From positions 1 through 5,273 of the forward strand of contig JAJXWL010000157.1 of the NCBI GenBank assembly GCA_021781625.1: a DNA stretch of 5,273 bases, given 5' to 3'. This document shows, one piece after another, positions 1 through 5,273 of this stretch. A model generated the notes under the pieces. That model did not search any database. It saw only the letters and a program-made list of their open reading frames with translations, and had not been told where the DNA came from. The DNA comes from a bacterium (GTDB lineage Bacteria; Spirochaetota; Spirochaetia; JABEVK01). The position numbers were made by a program, and so were the translations under genes. Each line of letters opens with the position of its first letter. The first letter of the stretch is position 1.

Positions 1-51
1 ACCGGGGAACTCCTTGGAAATATTATCCATTTCGAATACGAATTCGCTCAT
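1..51 (-). CDS. xylG: Sugar ABC transporter ATP-binding protein, N-terminal fragment (XylG-like)
   Basis: Only the first 17 codons are in the window, reading MSEFVFEMDNISKEFPG; the gene runs off the left edge. The E-M-x-N-I-S-K-x-F-P-G pattern is the usual opening strand of sugar-type ABC ATPases (the XylG/MglA/RbsA group), just before the Walker A region, which lies outside the window. The ATG at 49-51 is preceded by GAGGGG at 55-60, a usable ribosome binding site. An internal ATG at codon 8 has no comparable site. The gene follows xylF by 107 bp on the same strand, the common binding protein then ATPase order. By family knowledge it would be the cytoplasmic ATPase of the importer, carrying two fused ABC domains. 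The specific xylG name rests on context and is an inference; any CUT2-type sugar ATPase would look the same here. Confidence 0.8.
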   Translation of the reverse strand, partial: MSEFVFEMDNISKEFPG

Positions 52-70
52 ATACCCCTCGTTCGTGCGA

Positions 71-85
71 CGGAGGAAACCTCCG
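71..85 (-). other. Short perfect stem-loop in the xylG leader
   Basis: CGGAGG-AAA-CCTCCG is a perfect 6-bp inverted repeat around a 3-base loop. It sits between the terminator and the xylG start, 19 bases upstream of the start codon. It has no T-tract, so it is not a terminator. On the minus strand the left arm includes GGAGG, a ribosome-binding-site-like string folded into the stem, but it is too far from the ATG to be the xylG site. It could protect the 5' end of an mRNA fragment that begins after the terminator, or act in readthrough control. The role is an inference. Confidence 0.5.
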
Positions 86-90
86 GCTAC

Positions 91-119
91 AAAAAAGCGG
101 CGACCGAAGCCGCCGCTTT
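91..119 (-). terminator. Intrinsic terminator between xylF and xylG
   Basis: On the minus strand a 9-bp stem AAAGCGGCG / CGCCGCTTT encloses GCTTCGGT, which can close further through G-T and C-G pairs onto a UUCG tetraloop (cUUCGg, an exceptionally stable loop). Six T residues follow directly (91-96, read as A on the plus strand). This is a textbook rho-independent terminator for transcripts coming from xylF. Because xylG lies 39 bp beyond it on the same strand, it probably works as a partial terminator that keeps xylF mRNA in excess over the transporter mRNA. Alternatively, xylG may have its own promoter. Confidence 0.88.
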
Positions 120-130
120 CACGACGTAAA

Positions 131-154
131 CTTGTCGGAACTTATTCCGGCAAG
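131..154 (-). repeat. Imperfect dyad after xylF, copy 2 of a flanking pair
   Basis: Read on the plus strand this is CTTGTCGGAA, four bases, TTCCGGCAAG: 10-bp arms with one mismatch. It begins 4 bp after the xylF stop codon. Its core TTGTCGGA...TCCGGCAA is identical in the arms to the dyad at 1226-1248 upstream of xylF, but in the opposite orientation relative to transcription. In the transcribed RNA it forms a 10-bp stem with one C-A mismatch, followed by TTTA. It could be a 3' mRNA-stabilising hairpin, a weak terminator, or a protein-binding site ahead of xylG. Confidence 0.6.
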
Positions 155-158
155 AACC

Positions 159-1199
159 TTATTGCAATTGAGCCGCTGTGACGTATCCGCTGTTCACAAC
201 ATCCTGAACATTAGCCTTGGTGATGACTTCAGGAGCCAGGAGCAGTGAGGGAACATCAACGCTACCGTTGTTAACGGTCTGGTTAGCCGACACACCACCA
301 AAGGTGATGGCGGAAACAGGCTGACCCTGAGCCAACGCAACGGCTGCCGCGACAGAAGCTTCAGCTTCTTTGCGGTTGTCCTTGAATACGGTCATGCCTT
401 GAGTACCAGCAATGATTCTCTTCAAGCCAGCAACTTCAGCATCCTGACCGGTAACGGCCACTTTGCCAGCGAGTTTTTGAGCTTCCAGAGCTTGAATGGC
501 TCCGCCGGCAGTACCGTCGTTAGGAGCCAGGATGGCGTTGATCTTGTTCTTGTTAGCAGTCAAAGCCTGTTCGACAATGGTCAAAGCGTTTGAAGGCAGC
601 CAATTGGCAACAGCTTGGTCACCAATGATCTTGATGTCACCTTTCTTGACGAGAGGTTCAATCACATTCATGGCACCTTGCTTGAAGAGCTTGGCATTGT
701 TGTCGCCGGGGTCGCCGGACATAATCAGGTAGTTTCCTTTCGGAACAGCTTTGGTAAGCCATTCACCCTGCATTTCACCGACTTTCACGTTGTCGAACGA
801 AACATACAGAGCAATGTTCGGGGTGTCCAGAATTAAACGGTCATAGGAAATAACCGGAACTTTCTGAGCAGCGGCTTTGTTTGCCATCGCGGCGGCGGTG
901 GTAGCATCGGCAGGAGCCAGAATCAGAGCTTGAATTCCCTGGCTAAGCAGGGAGTCAACTTGGGTAGCCTGCTGAGCGGCGTCGGCATCAGCGGACTGAA
1001 CCTTAAGGATGATTCCAGCCGCTTCAGCGGCTTTTTCCATGGCCTGGCGGCCTTTAACCCAAACAGCCTCGCGCTGTGTGGGGAGTGAAGCACCAATCAC
1101 CAGCTTCTTGGGGCCAGCAGGAGCTTGAGGAGCGCAGCTCGTCAAAGCTAATGCAGCCACAACAGCGGCACCGATTGAAAAAGACAGAACCTTTTTCAT
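159..1199 (-). CDS. xylF: D-xylose-type ABC transporter substrate-binding lipoprotein XylF
   Basis: This is a 346-residue periplasmic binding protein of the XylF/ChvE family (Peripla_BP_4 fold), expected to deliver a sugar, probably D-xylose, to an XylGH-type importer. A lipoprotein signal is clear: MKK, a hydrophobic run at about residues 4-19, and the lipobox LTSC with Cys22. Family motifs seen are SYDRL (118-122), DNNAKLF (166-172), NWLPSNAL (199-206), APNDGTAGGA (225-234), TGQDAE (250-255) and GMTVFK (268-273). Against E. coli XylF sugar contacts (recalled, mature numbering), Asp90, Arg91, Trp169, Asn196, Asp222 and Lys242 are kept as Asp120, Arg121, Trp200, Asn227, Asp253 and Lys273. Arg16 is Val46 and Arg142 is Lys173, so affinity or specificity may differ. 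The reading frame extends upstream to 1253, but the start at 1199 is chosen because it opens the signal peptide and follows TTGGAGGAAAC. A terminator follows downstream. Binding of xylose in particular is an inference. Confidence 0.93.
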   Translation of the reverse strand: MKKVLSFSIGAAVVAALALTSCAPQAPAGPKKLVIGASLPTQREAVWVKGRQAMEKAAEAAGIILKVQSADADAAQQATQVDSLLSQGIQALILAPADATTAAAMANKAAAQKVPVISYDRLILDTPNIALYVSFDNVKVGEMQGEWLTKAVPKGNYLIMSGDPGDNNAKLFKQGAMNVIEPLVKKGDIKIIGDQAVANWLPSNALTIVEQALTANKNKINAILAPNDGTAGGAIQALEAQKLAGKVAVTGQDAEVAGLKRIIAGTQGMTVFKDNRKEAEASVAAAVALAQGQPVSAITFGGVSANQTVNNGSVDVPSLLLAPEVITKANVQDVVNSGYVTAAQLQ

Positions 1200-1203
1200 G
1201 TTT

Positions 1204-1208
1204 CCTCC
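1204..1208 (-). promoter_or_regulatory. Strong ribosome binding site that fixes the xylF start
   Basis: GGAGG lies four bases before the ATG at 1197-1199. It supports the start that opens directly into the MKK signal peptide, over the upstream in-frame ATG at 1251-1253. That upstream ATG has a weaker AGGGG and would add 18 non-signal-like residues through a hairpin-forming stretch. Confidence 0.85.
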
Positions 1209-1225
1209 AAGGGAAAGGATAGATT

Positions 1226-1248
1226 TTGCCGGATTAAGCATCCGACAA
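1226..1248 (-). repeat. GC-rich dyad in the xylF leader, copy 1 of a flanking pair
   Basis: On the minus strand this reads TTGTCGGAT, a five-base loop GCTTA, then ATCCGGCAA. In RNA all nine positions pair, with one G-U wobble. It ends 26 bp upstream of the xylF ATG and 17 bp upstream of GGAGG, so it leaves the ribosome site free. It stands out as a GC-rich block in an AT-rich spacer. The matching arms occur again at 131-154 after xylF. Possible roles are a 5' mRNA-stabilising hairpin or an operator for a dimeric regulator just downstream of the promoter. Neither can be chosen from the sequence alone. Confidence 0.65.
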
Positions 1249-1321
1249 TTCATCGTACCCCTGATTTTCTATTTGGAAACGCTGAACCTTTTGCGATCAT
1301 CTGTGCTTTTTTCACACTTTG

Positions 1322-1338
1322 CTCTGAAAATGACAGAG
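1322..1338 (-). other. Minor inverted repeat upstream of xylF
   Basis: CTCTG and CAGAG form 5-bp arms separated by seven bases in the AT-rich xylF upstream region. The dyad is short and may be coincidental. It lies between the tandem repeat at 1355-1380 and the leader dyad at 1226-1248. No T-tract follows, so it is not a terminator for xylFII. Confidence 0.25.
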
Positions 1339-1348
1339 TCTTCATACA

Positions 1349-1380
1349 TATTTTGACATCAAAATAGTACATGAAAACAG
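1349..1380 (-). promoter_or_regulatory. Candidate operator region upstream of xylF (tandem repeat plus palindrome)
   Basis: Two adjacent 13-bp units on the minus strand, CTGTTTTCATGTA (1368-1380) and CTATTTTGATGTC (1355-1367), agree at 10 of 13 positions. AraC-type regulators such as the YesN encoded upstream often bind direct repeats. Overlapping the second unit is a perfect 8-bp-arm palindrome TATTTTGA-TG-TCAAAATA (1349-1366). The site starts 12 bp after the xylFII stop codon and lies 149-181 bp upstream of the xylF start. I could not place a convincing -35/-10 pair on the minus strand in 1200-1392, which fits an activator-dependent promoter but does not prove one. Low-complexity A/T runs may inflate the match. 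Confidence 0.4.
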
Positions 1381-1392
1381 TTTTTTAACTTT

Positions 1393-2448
1393 TTACATCC
1401 TGCGGTAAATCTCATCTTTACGATGAAAGCCGTCTCGGACGATGACGGAAAGCATATTGTTCGCGTCTACCGGGATGGGTTCCAGTTTGACATAGGGCAC
1501 TTGGTAGGTTCCATCGCTGATAAATTGCGTGATATTCAAAGGCTCATGTTTTGCCAGCATAACCGCATATTGAGCAGCTTTTTGGGCCAAGGGAGCAATG
1601 GGTTTATAAACGGTCATAGCTTGGGTGCCTTGCACAATGTGCTGACACGCCAAAAGGTCGGCATCCATTCCGGTCACTAAGACATGGTCCAGCATTCTTC
1701 GTTGAGCCAACACACGAATGACGGGCTCAGCGATCAAGTCATCGGCAGCAATGACACCGTCAAAATTTCCTAAGGTTGGGATGGCCTTGTTAAAGGCTCG
1801 TTCCGCTTCATCCGAACTCCAAGCCTTTAACCAAATTTCATCAAGAATTTTCGCTCGCCCTTCTTTGACAAGGGGATCTAAGATACGGTGGTACCCTACA
1901 TTCATCAGGGAACTGTTATTATCACTGCGGGCCCCGTTAACAATAACAAAGCGCATCACTTTTTTATGTTCCAGGCGTTTAACGAGGTAACTCGCCATCA
2001 ATTCGCCGCTTTTTACGTTATCATACGAGATATACAAGTCGCATTTTCCCTTGAGCACCAAACGGTCATAAGAAATGACGGGAATACCACTGTCGTGCAC
2101 TTGCCTCACCACCGGCCCCAACAGCCTGCCATCGTTGGCGACGACCACCAGGGCATCGATTCCTTGGTTTTCCATAGCCAGAATTTGCGAACTTTGTACT
2201 TCCGGATCTTCATTGGCCACTTGTACGATCACTTGGGCCCCCAAAGCCTCAGCAGAGGAGACAAAAATATCTCGGTCACGAATCCACCGTTCCACCACAA
2301 AGCTGTCCATCGACAACCCGATTTTCAGGGGTTTTTTCTCGGGCACAGGAGCTTTGGGCCCCTCGGTACAGCCTGAGAAAAGCGCTATAACTCCACAAAG
2401 CATCGTGAACACAAGCCATTGTTCTCGTCCAAACCGTTGACCTCTCAT
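1393..2448 (-). CDS. xylFII: XylF-family sensory sugar-binding lipoprotein (XylFII-like)
   Basis: This 351-residue lipoprotein belongs to the D-xylose-binding family. It has a charged N-terminus, a hydrophobic stretch at residues 11-24 and the lipobox FSGC with Cys27. It closely resembles E. coli XylF in the opening lobe (VERW-RDRDIFV, 52-63), in SYDRL (126-130), in MDADLLA (261-267), in MTVYKPI (278-284) and in the DGFH tail (339-342). Of the recalled E. coli sugar contacts it keeps Arg54, Asp128, Arg129, Trp210, Asp262 and Lys282. Arg142 is replaced by Asn183 and Asn196 by Asp236. It follows the kinase and regulator genes and overlaps yesN by 4 bp (ATGA), with GGGAG five bases before its ATG. 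In C. beijerinckii, XylFII binds xylose and activates LytS through its extracytoplasmic domain; the same sensory role is inferred here from position. Acting as a second transporter subunit is the alternative. Confidence 0.87.
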   Translation of the reverse strand: MRGQRFGREQWLVFTMLCGVIALFSGCTEGPKAPVPEKKPLKIGLSMDSFVVERWIRDRDIFVSSAEALGAQVIVQVANEDPEVQSSQILAMENQGIDALVVVANDGRLLGPVVRQVHDSGIPVISYDRLVLKGKCDLYISYDNVKSGELMASYLVKRLEHKKVMRFVIVNGARSDNNSSLMNVGYHRILDPLVKEGRAKILDEIWLKAWSSDEAERAFNKAIPTLGNFDGVIAADDLIAEPVIRVLAQRRMLDHVLVTGMDADLLACQHIVQGTQAMTVYKPIAPLAQKAAQYAVMLAKHEPLNITQFISDGTYQVPYVKLEPIPVDANNMLSVIVRDGFHRKDEIYRRM

Positions 2449-3944
2449 GTTTTCTCCCGCTTACCTTGCCCAAAATCTCCTGGTGATAGACCTTCCCACT
2501 TTTTAAAGAGTCGCGAAAAATACCCAGGATCCGAATAGCCCAATAAAGCTGAGGTTTCTTTTACACTTCGCCCTTCGCGAAGCATTTCTCGAGCTTTTGC
2601 CATACGAAGTCGAGTTAGAACATCCACAAAATTCTGACCACGTTCTTGTGAAAAGGTACGACTGAGGTATTGGGGGTGTACCCCGACATAGCGAGCCGCT
2701 TCATCCAAAGAAATTGGTTTTTGAAAGTTCTCACGAAGAAACTCCATGGCTTTTTCGACAAGAGGTGAGCCGTCTCCCCCTTTGTGAGCCCGGTAGGTCC
2801 AGCGTAGGATAAATTGTATAAAGGCTTCCGAAGCATTCCCGGGAGCCGCTTGAAAGCTATCGCGAAGTTGACCAAGCTCATCTCGGGGAATTTCTACCCC
2901 CTCTTGAGCACGCGTAAAAGCCAGTACGGCAAGAAAATCGGATAAGGAGGTCAAAATCTCTGTTTCTGACCCTAACTGCCCTGCGAGAGCTTGAACATAG
3001 GCACTTGCCAACGGAGCGGCTTGTTCCACGTCACCTCTACTGATACTTTTTACAAGATCTTGTTCTAGTTCCTGCGGGAAGCTTGTACCCTGGGGAACAG
3101 CTTGCTTACCCTTAAAGTTCAGCTGACCCCAGTCAGCAGTCCCCAAAGACCAAAGTGCCTCCCCGTAGGAAAACGAAAAACGCTCTAGTGGTTCGATGGT
3201 GCCGACAAAGCCCCGCCAACGGACGTTTTCAGGAGGCGCAGGTAATTTTTCCCATGGAGAGGGATCACTAAGTACGGGAAGAAAAATCGCAAAACGACCG
3301 TCTTTCCAAGGACCTACCGCACATTTTAGCTTAAACTTCACTAAACTTCGCCATTGTTCAAATTCTACCCGTCCAGAAAGCGATGCTTTTTCCCACTCGT
3401 ACCAGACAACACAGCCCTTGTCCGTTTCCAGATTCAAAAGTTTTAATAATTGGTCGATTTCTAAATTTTCTGGCCTTGCGGCCAAATGGAAGAGCAAGGT
3501 TTGCTCTAAAAAGACTTCTGCCTCATCTTTCCAGTCCCGAGTGCTAATTTCGCGAATCTGCTGGTGCCGACGTTCCGAGACGAGGTGGCGGGCACGATTG
3601 AGAACCTCTACCAAGGCTTCTCGGGAAACAGGCTTGAGCAAGTAATCAAAGACTCCTAACCCCACCGCCTCTTTGGCAATTTCAAAACGTTCATAGGCAG
3701 TTACAACGATATAGACGGTTTGAGGGCTGAGCTGTTTTAATTCTCTGATCGCATCGATCCCAGAAATGCCCGGCATTCGAACATCCATGAGCACAATATC
3801 CGGATGATGCAAACGGACCATTTCAATCGCTTCTCGCCCTGTTCTAGCAATATGACACGCCATCTCTTCAAAATGTTTGCCAATTAGGTAGCGTAGCCCA
3901 TCTACTACAGGTTGCTCATCGTCGACAATCAGGACTTTATCCAA
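2445..3944 (-). CDS. yesN: YesN-type response regulator with AraC-family DNA-binding domain
   Basis: This is a 499-residue two-component regulator. A receiver domain covers about residues 2-120: acidic pair Asp8/Asp9, phospho-acceptor Asp54 in LMDVRMPG, Thr82, and Lys104 in LLKPV. A middle region of about 135-390 has no motif I recognise. A C-terminal AraC-type double helix-turn-helix covers about 395-490, with SLDEAARYVGVHPQYLSRTF in the first helix-turn-helix and the signature ALLGYSDPGYFSRLFKKWEGLSP at the end. Phosphorylated by the adjacent kinase, it should bind DNA and activate sugar-uptake genes, most likely xylF. The start is the TTG at 3942-3944, because it opens directly into DKVLIVDDE and follows GGAGAGGG. 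The longer in-frame ATG at 4032-4034 would add 30 residues lying inside the kinase gene. It overlaps the kinase gene by 8 bp and xylFII by 4 bp, indicating coupled translation. Confidence 0.93.
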   Translation of the reverse strand: MDKVLIVDDEQPVVDGLRYLIGKHFEEMACHIARTGREAIEMVRLHHPDIVLMDVRMPGISGIDAIRELKQLSPQTVYIVVTAYERFEIAKEAVGLGVFDYLLKPVSREALVEVLNRARHLVSERRHQQIREISTRDWKDEAEVFLEQTLLFHLAARPENLEIDQLLKLLNLETDKGCVVWYEWEKASLSGRVEFEQWRSLVKFKLKCAVGPWKDGRFAIFLPVLSDPSPWEKLPAPPENVRWRGFVGTIEPLERFSFSYGEALWSLGTADWGQLNFKGKQAVPQGTSFPQELEQDLVKSISRGDVEQAAPLASAYVQALAGQLGSETEILTSLSDFLAVLAFTRAQEGVEIPRDELGQLRDSFQAAPGNASEAFIQFILRWTYRAHKGGDGSPLVEKAMEFLRENFQKPISLDEAARYVGVHPQYLSRTFSQERGQNFVDVLTRLRMAKAREMLREGRSVKETSALLGYSDPGYFSRLFKKWEGLSPGDFGQGKREKT

Positions 3945-5273
3945 TTTCCCTCTCCGCCCTTGAGGGTAGTATAATATGAATTTGTGTTCCGCGACCTTTT
4001 TGACTTTCGATGTGAATGACGTCTTTTTGCCCATAGAAGAGTCTCAGGCGGTGAATCACATTCCCCAAGCCAATGCCCGTGGACTGTCCCCCTAAGGTCA
4101 TACCACCTTCATCATCGTCTAAATAGTGCTGAAGGATCTCACTTTCCATTCCTTCCCCGTCATCCGAAATCATCAGGTGACAGCCTTTCTCATCGGGGGG
4201 AAATACCTCAACGGTTACAGTTCCTCCCTCTTCACGGTCCTTTAAACCATGAAGAATGGCATTTTCGACCAGAGGCTGGAGGGTCATGGGTGGCATCAAT
4301 ACCTTGGTAGCGAGAGAAACCCCTTTAAGAACAAACTGAATTCGACTGCCAAAGCGAATCCGCACGACATAAATATAATTCGTCAAACTATCGAGTTCTT
4401 CGGCTAAGGTAACGGGCTGGTCAAGCTTGCGAATGTTGTGTCTCATCAAGCGGGCCAAATTCTGAAGAAACATTTCGGTTTGAGGGGCTTCTTCCATCAT
4501 CGCTAATTGGCCAGCCGCATTGAGCGTATTAAAAAGAAAGTGTGGGTTGATTTGAGCTTGTAGGGCTTGATATTCGGCATTTCTCAAGAGGTTTTTCATC
4601 CGAAGGTTTTCGGTCTCAACTTCTGAGGTGTGACGAATATCCTCGATGCTGCGAATAATCGAGAGTCTCATTTTATGAAACGCCTCAGTCAAGCGTTCGG
4701 TCTCAATGGTCCCAGAGGGGGGCAAGTCTACTAAATAGTTTCCTCTGGCAATTTCAGCCGAAGCCTTAGCCAAACTTTCTAAGGGTTTTGTCAGCATCGT
4801 GGCAAACCAAAAACTTAACAAGATCGCCAAGCCTAGCAAGGCGGCTAACATCACGGCATTCGTTAATTGAAGTATGCCTAAGAGCCGATACGCGCGGCTG
4901 GCTTGAAAAAGGTTGGTGCGAAATTCCTCTAAAGAAAGTTGATCCACTTCTTGGATTAAAAAACCGGCAATAGTTTGGCTACGTTCATACTCGGTGGAAT
5001 ATTGCTCCTCTTCTCGACCACGTTTTGCCTGAATCGCTTTTTGGCAGGCATGGAGAAACTCTTCACCTAAGCCAAGAAGGTTTCTTCGCATTCCCTGACT
5101 CACCACGGAAACCGAGGGAACCTTAATTTCTACCGCCAAAGCTTGGCGCAATTGTTCGGCGATACGGCTGTAATGAAGTAATGCGTCACTACCGCGAAAA
5201 GCTAAGTACGATTCCACAGCGTCAGAACTTTGGCGAACATACGCGTCAATGTTCAATAGGAGTTTTTGACCTT
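3937..5273 (-). CDS. lytS: LytS/YesM-type sensor histidine kinase, 5' end outside the window
   Basis: The reading frame is open to the right edge, so the N-terminus, expected to hold the first membrane helix, is missing. Numbering from the Leu TTG codon at 5254-5256: a helical, probably extracytoplasmic sensor domain spans about 1-124; a membrane helix about 125-154 (LLGILQL...SFWFATML); a HAMP linker about 155-205; a His_kinase domain with phospho-accepting His239 in NPHFLFNTLN; and a HATPase domain with the N box LQPLVENAILHGL (326-338, Asn332), G1 box DDGEG (365-369) and G2 box GIGLGN (394-399). All catalytic motifs are intact. It should autophosphorylate and pass phosphate to YesN Asp54. 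In the known C. beijerinckii system the LytS sensor domain has no sugar pocket of its own but is driven by the lipoprotein XylFII; the nearby xylFII gene suggests the same here. The TTG at 5256 is not taken as the start because codons GQKLL precede it in frame. Confidence 0.92.
   Translation of the reverse strand, partial: GQKLLLNIDAYVRQSSDAVESYLAFRGSDALLHYSRIAEQLRQALAVEIKVPSVSVVSQGMRRNLLGLGEEFLHACQKAIQAKRGREEEQYSTEYERSQTIAGFLIQEVDQLSLEEFRTNLFQASRAYRLLGILQLTNAVMLAALLGLAILLSFWFATMLTKPLESLAKASAEIARGNYLVDLPPSGTIETERLTEAFHKMRLSIIRSIEDIRHTSEVETENLRMKNLLRNAEYQALQAQINPHFLFNTLNAAGQLAMMEEAPQTEMFLQNLARLMRHNIRKLDQPVTLAEELDSLTNYIYVVRIRFGSRIQFVLKGVSLATKVLMPPMTLQPLVENAILHGLKDREEGGTVTVEVFPPDEKGCHLMISDDGEGMESEILQHYLDDDEGGMTLGGQSTGIGLGNVIHRLRLFYGQKDVIHIESQKGRGTQIHIILPSRAEREIG
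3948..3955 (-). promoter_or_regulatory. Ribosome binding site supporting the TTG start of yesN
   Basis: GGAGAGGG lies three bases before the TTG at 3942-3944, so its GGAG core is seven bases away. It sits within the last codons of the kinase gene. With the 8-bp gene overlap, ribosomes ending lytS translation at the TAA (3937-3939) are well placed to start yesN. The weak TTG codon may hold regulator levels down relative to the kinase and XylFII. Confidence 0.7.

Noticed and set aside
1200..1253. N-terminal extension of XylF from an upstream ATG at 1253
   Set aside because: It adds 18 residues ahead of a complete lipoprotein signal peptide, runs through the leader dyad, and has a weaker ribosome site than the GGAGG before 1199.
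1273..1288. Possible catabolite-repression (cre-like) site near GGAAACGCTGAAC
   Set aside because: Only one half fits the consensus; about four key positions of the other half mismatch on either strand.
1302..1316. TGTG...CACA dyad resembling a CRP site
   Set aside because: The spacing is one base short of TGTGA-N6-TCACA and the right half lacks the T; short A-rich context makes chance likely.
1353..1358. TTGACA on the plus strand resembling a -35 box
   Set aside because: No TATAAT-like -10 lies 16-18 bp downstream, and there is no plus-strand gene to serve; it is part of the palindrome.
1379..1392. AGTT/AACT inverted repeat after xylFII as a terminator
   Set aside because: The stem is four A/T-rich pairs with no GC-rich core and no clean T-tract, so it should not stop transcription.
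1888..2376. Plus-strand open frame of 162 codons inside xylFII, and the other plus-strand frames
   Set aside because: They lie antisense to conserved genes, lack ribosome sites and recognisable domains, and are explained by the coding strand's composition.
2615..2881. Minus-strand 88-codon frame inside yesN
   Set aside because: It is an out-of-frame reading of the conserved AraC-type domain region with no family features.
5254..5256. TTG at 5256 as the start of the sensor kinase
   Set aside because: The frame is open to the window edge (GQKLL precede it), there is no clear ribosome site, and the expected first membrane helix would be missing.

Overview
The window carries one sugar-transport and sensing locus. 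Every gene lies on the minus strand, so it reads from high to low coordinates: a 5'-truncated LytS/YesM-type sensor kinase (3937-5273), a YesN-type response regulator with an AraC-type DNA-binding domain (2445-3944), a lipoprotein of the D-xylose-binding (XylF) family (1393-2448), a second XylF-family lipoprotein (159-1199), and the first 17 codons of a sugar ABC-transporter ATPase (1-51). This content matches the XylFII-LytS-YesN plus XylFGH arrangement known from Clostridium beijerinckii. There, the lipoprotein XylFII binds xylose outside the membrane, docks on the sensor kinase LytS, and YesN then activates the xylose transporter operon. Naming the first lipoprotein XylFII and the second the transporter XylF is an inference from order and sequence.

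Layout on the minus strand: lytS and yesN overlap by 8 bp, and yesN starts at a TTG codon. yesN and xylFII overlap by 4 bp (ATGA). These three form a translationally coupled signalling unit. A 193-bp AT-rich spacer (1200-1392) follows. It holds a tandem 13-bp repeat, an overlapping 18-bp palindrome, a GC-rich dyad and a strong ribosome binding site, and it is the probable control region of xylF. After xylF, a 107-bp spacer (52-158) holds three successive stem-loops. The middle one is a textbook intrinsic terminator with a cUUCGg loop, placed between the binding-protein gene and the ATPase gene. That placement fits the usual need for more binding protein than membrane transporter.

The least expected features are two. 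A closely matching dyad, TTGYCGGA...TCCGRCAA, occurs on each side of xylF. The two binding proteins also differ from E. coli XylF, and from each other, at key sugar-contact positions, which suggests the sensor and the transporter do not read exactly the same ligand or affinity.

Organism: a carbohydrate-using bacterium of moderate GC content. LytS/YesN pairs next to periplasmic sugar-binding lipoproteins are typical of Firmicutes and of spirochaetes. The TSC lipobox of XylF is compatible with either. The sequence alone does not settle the phylum.
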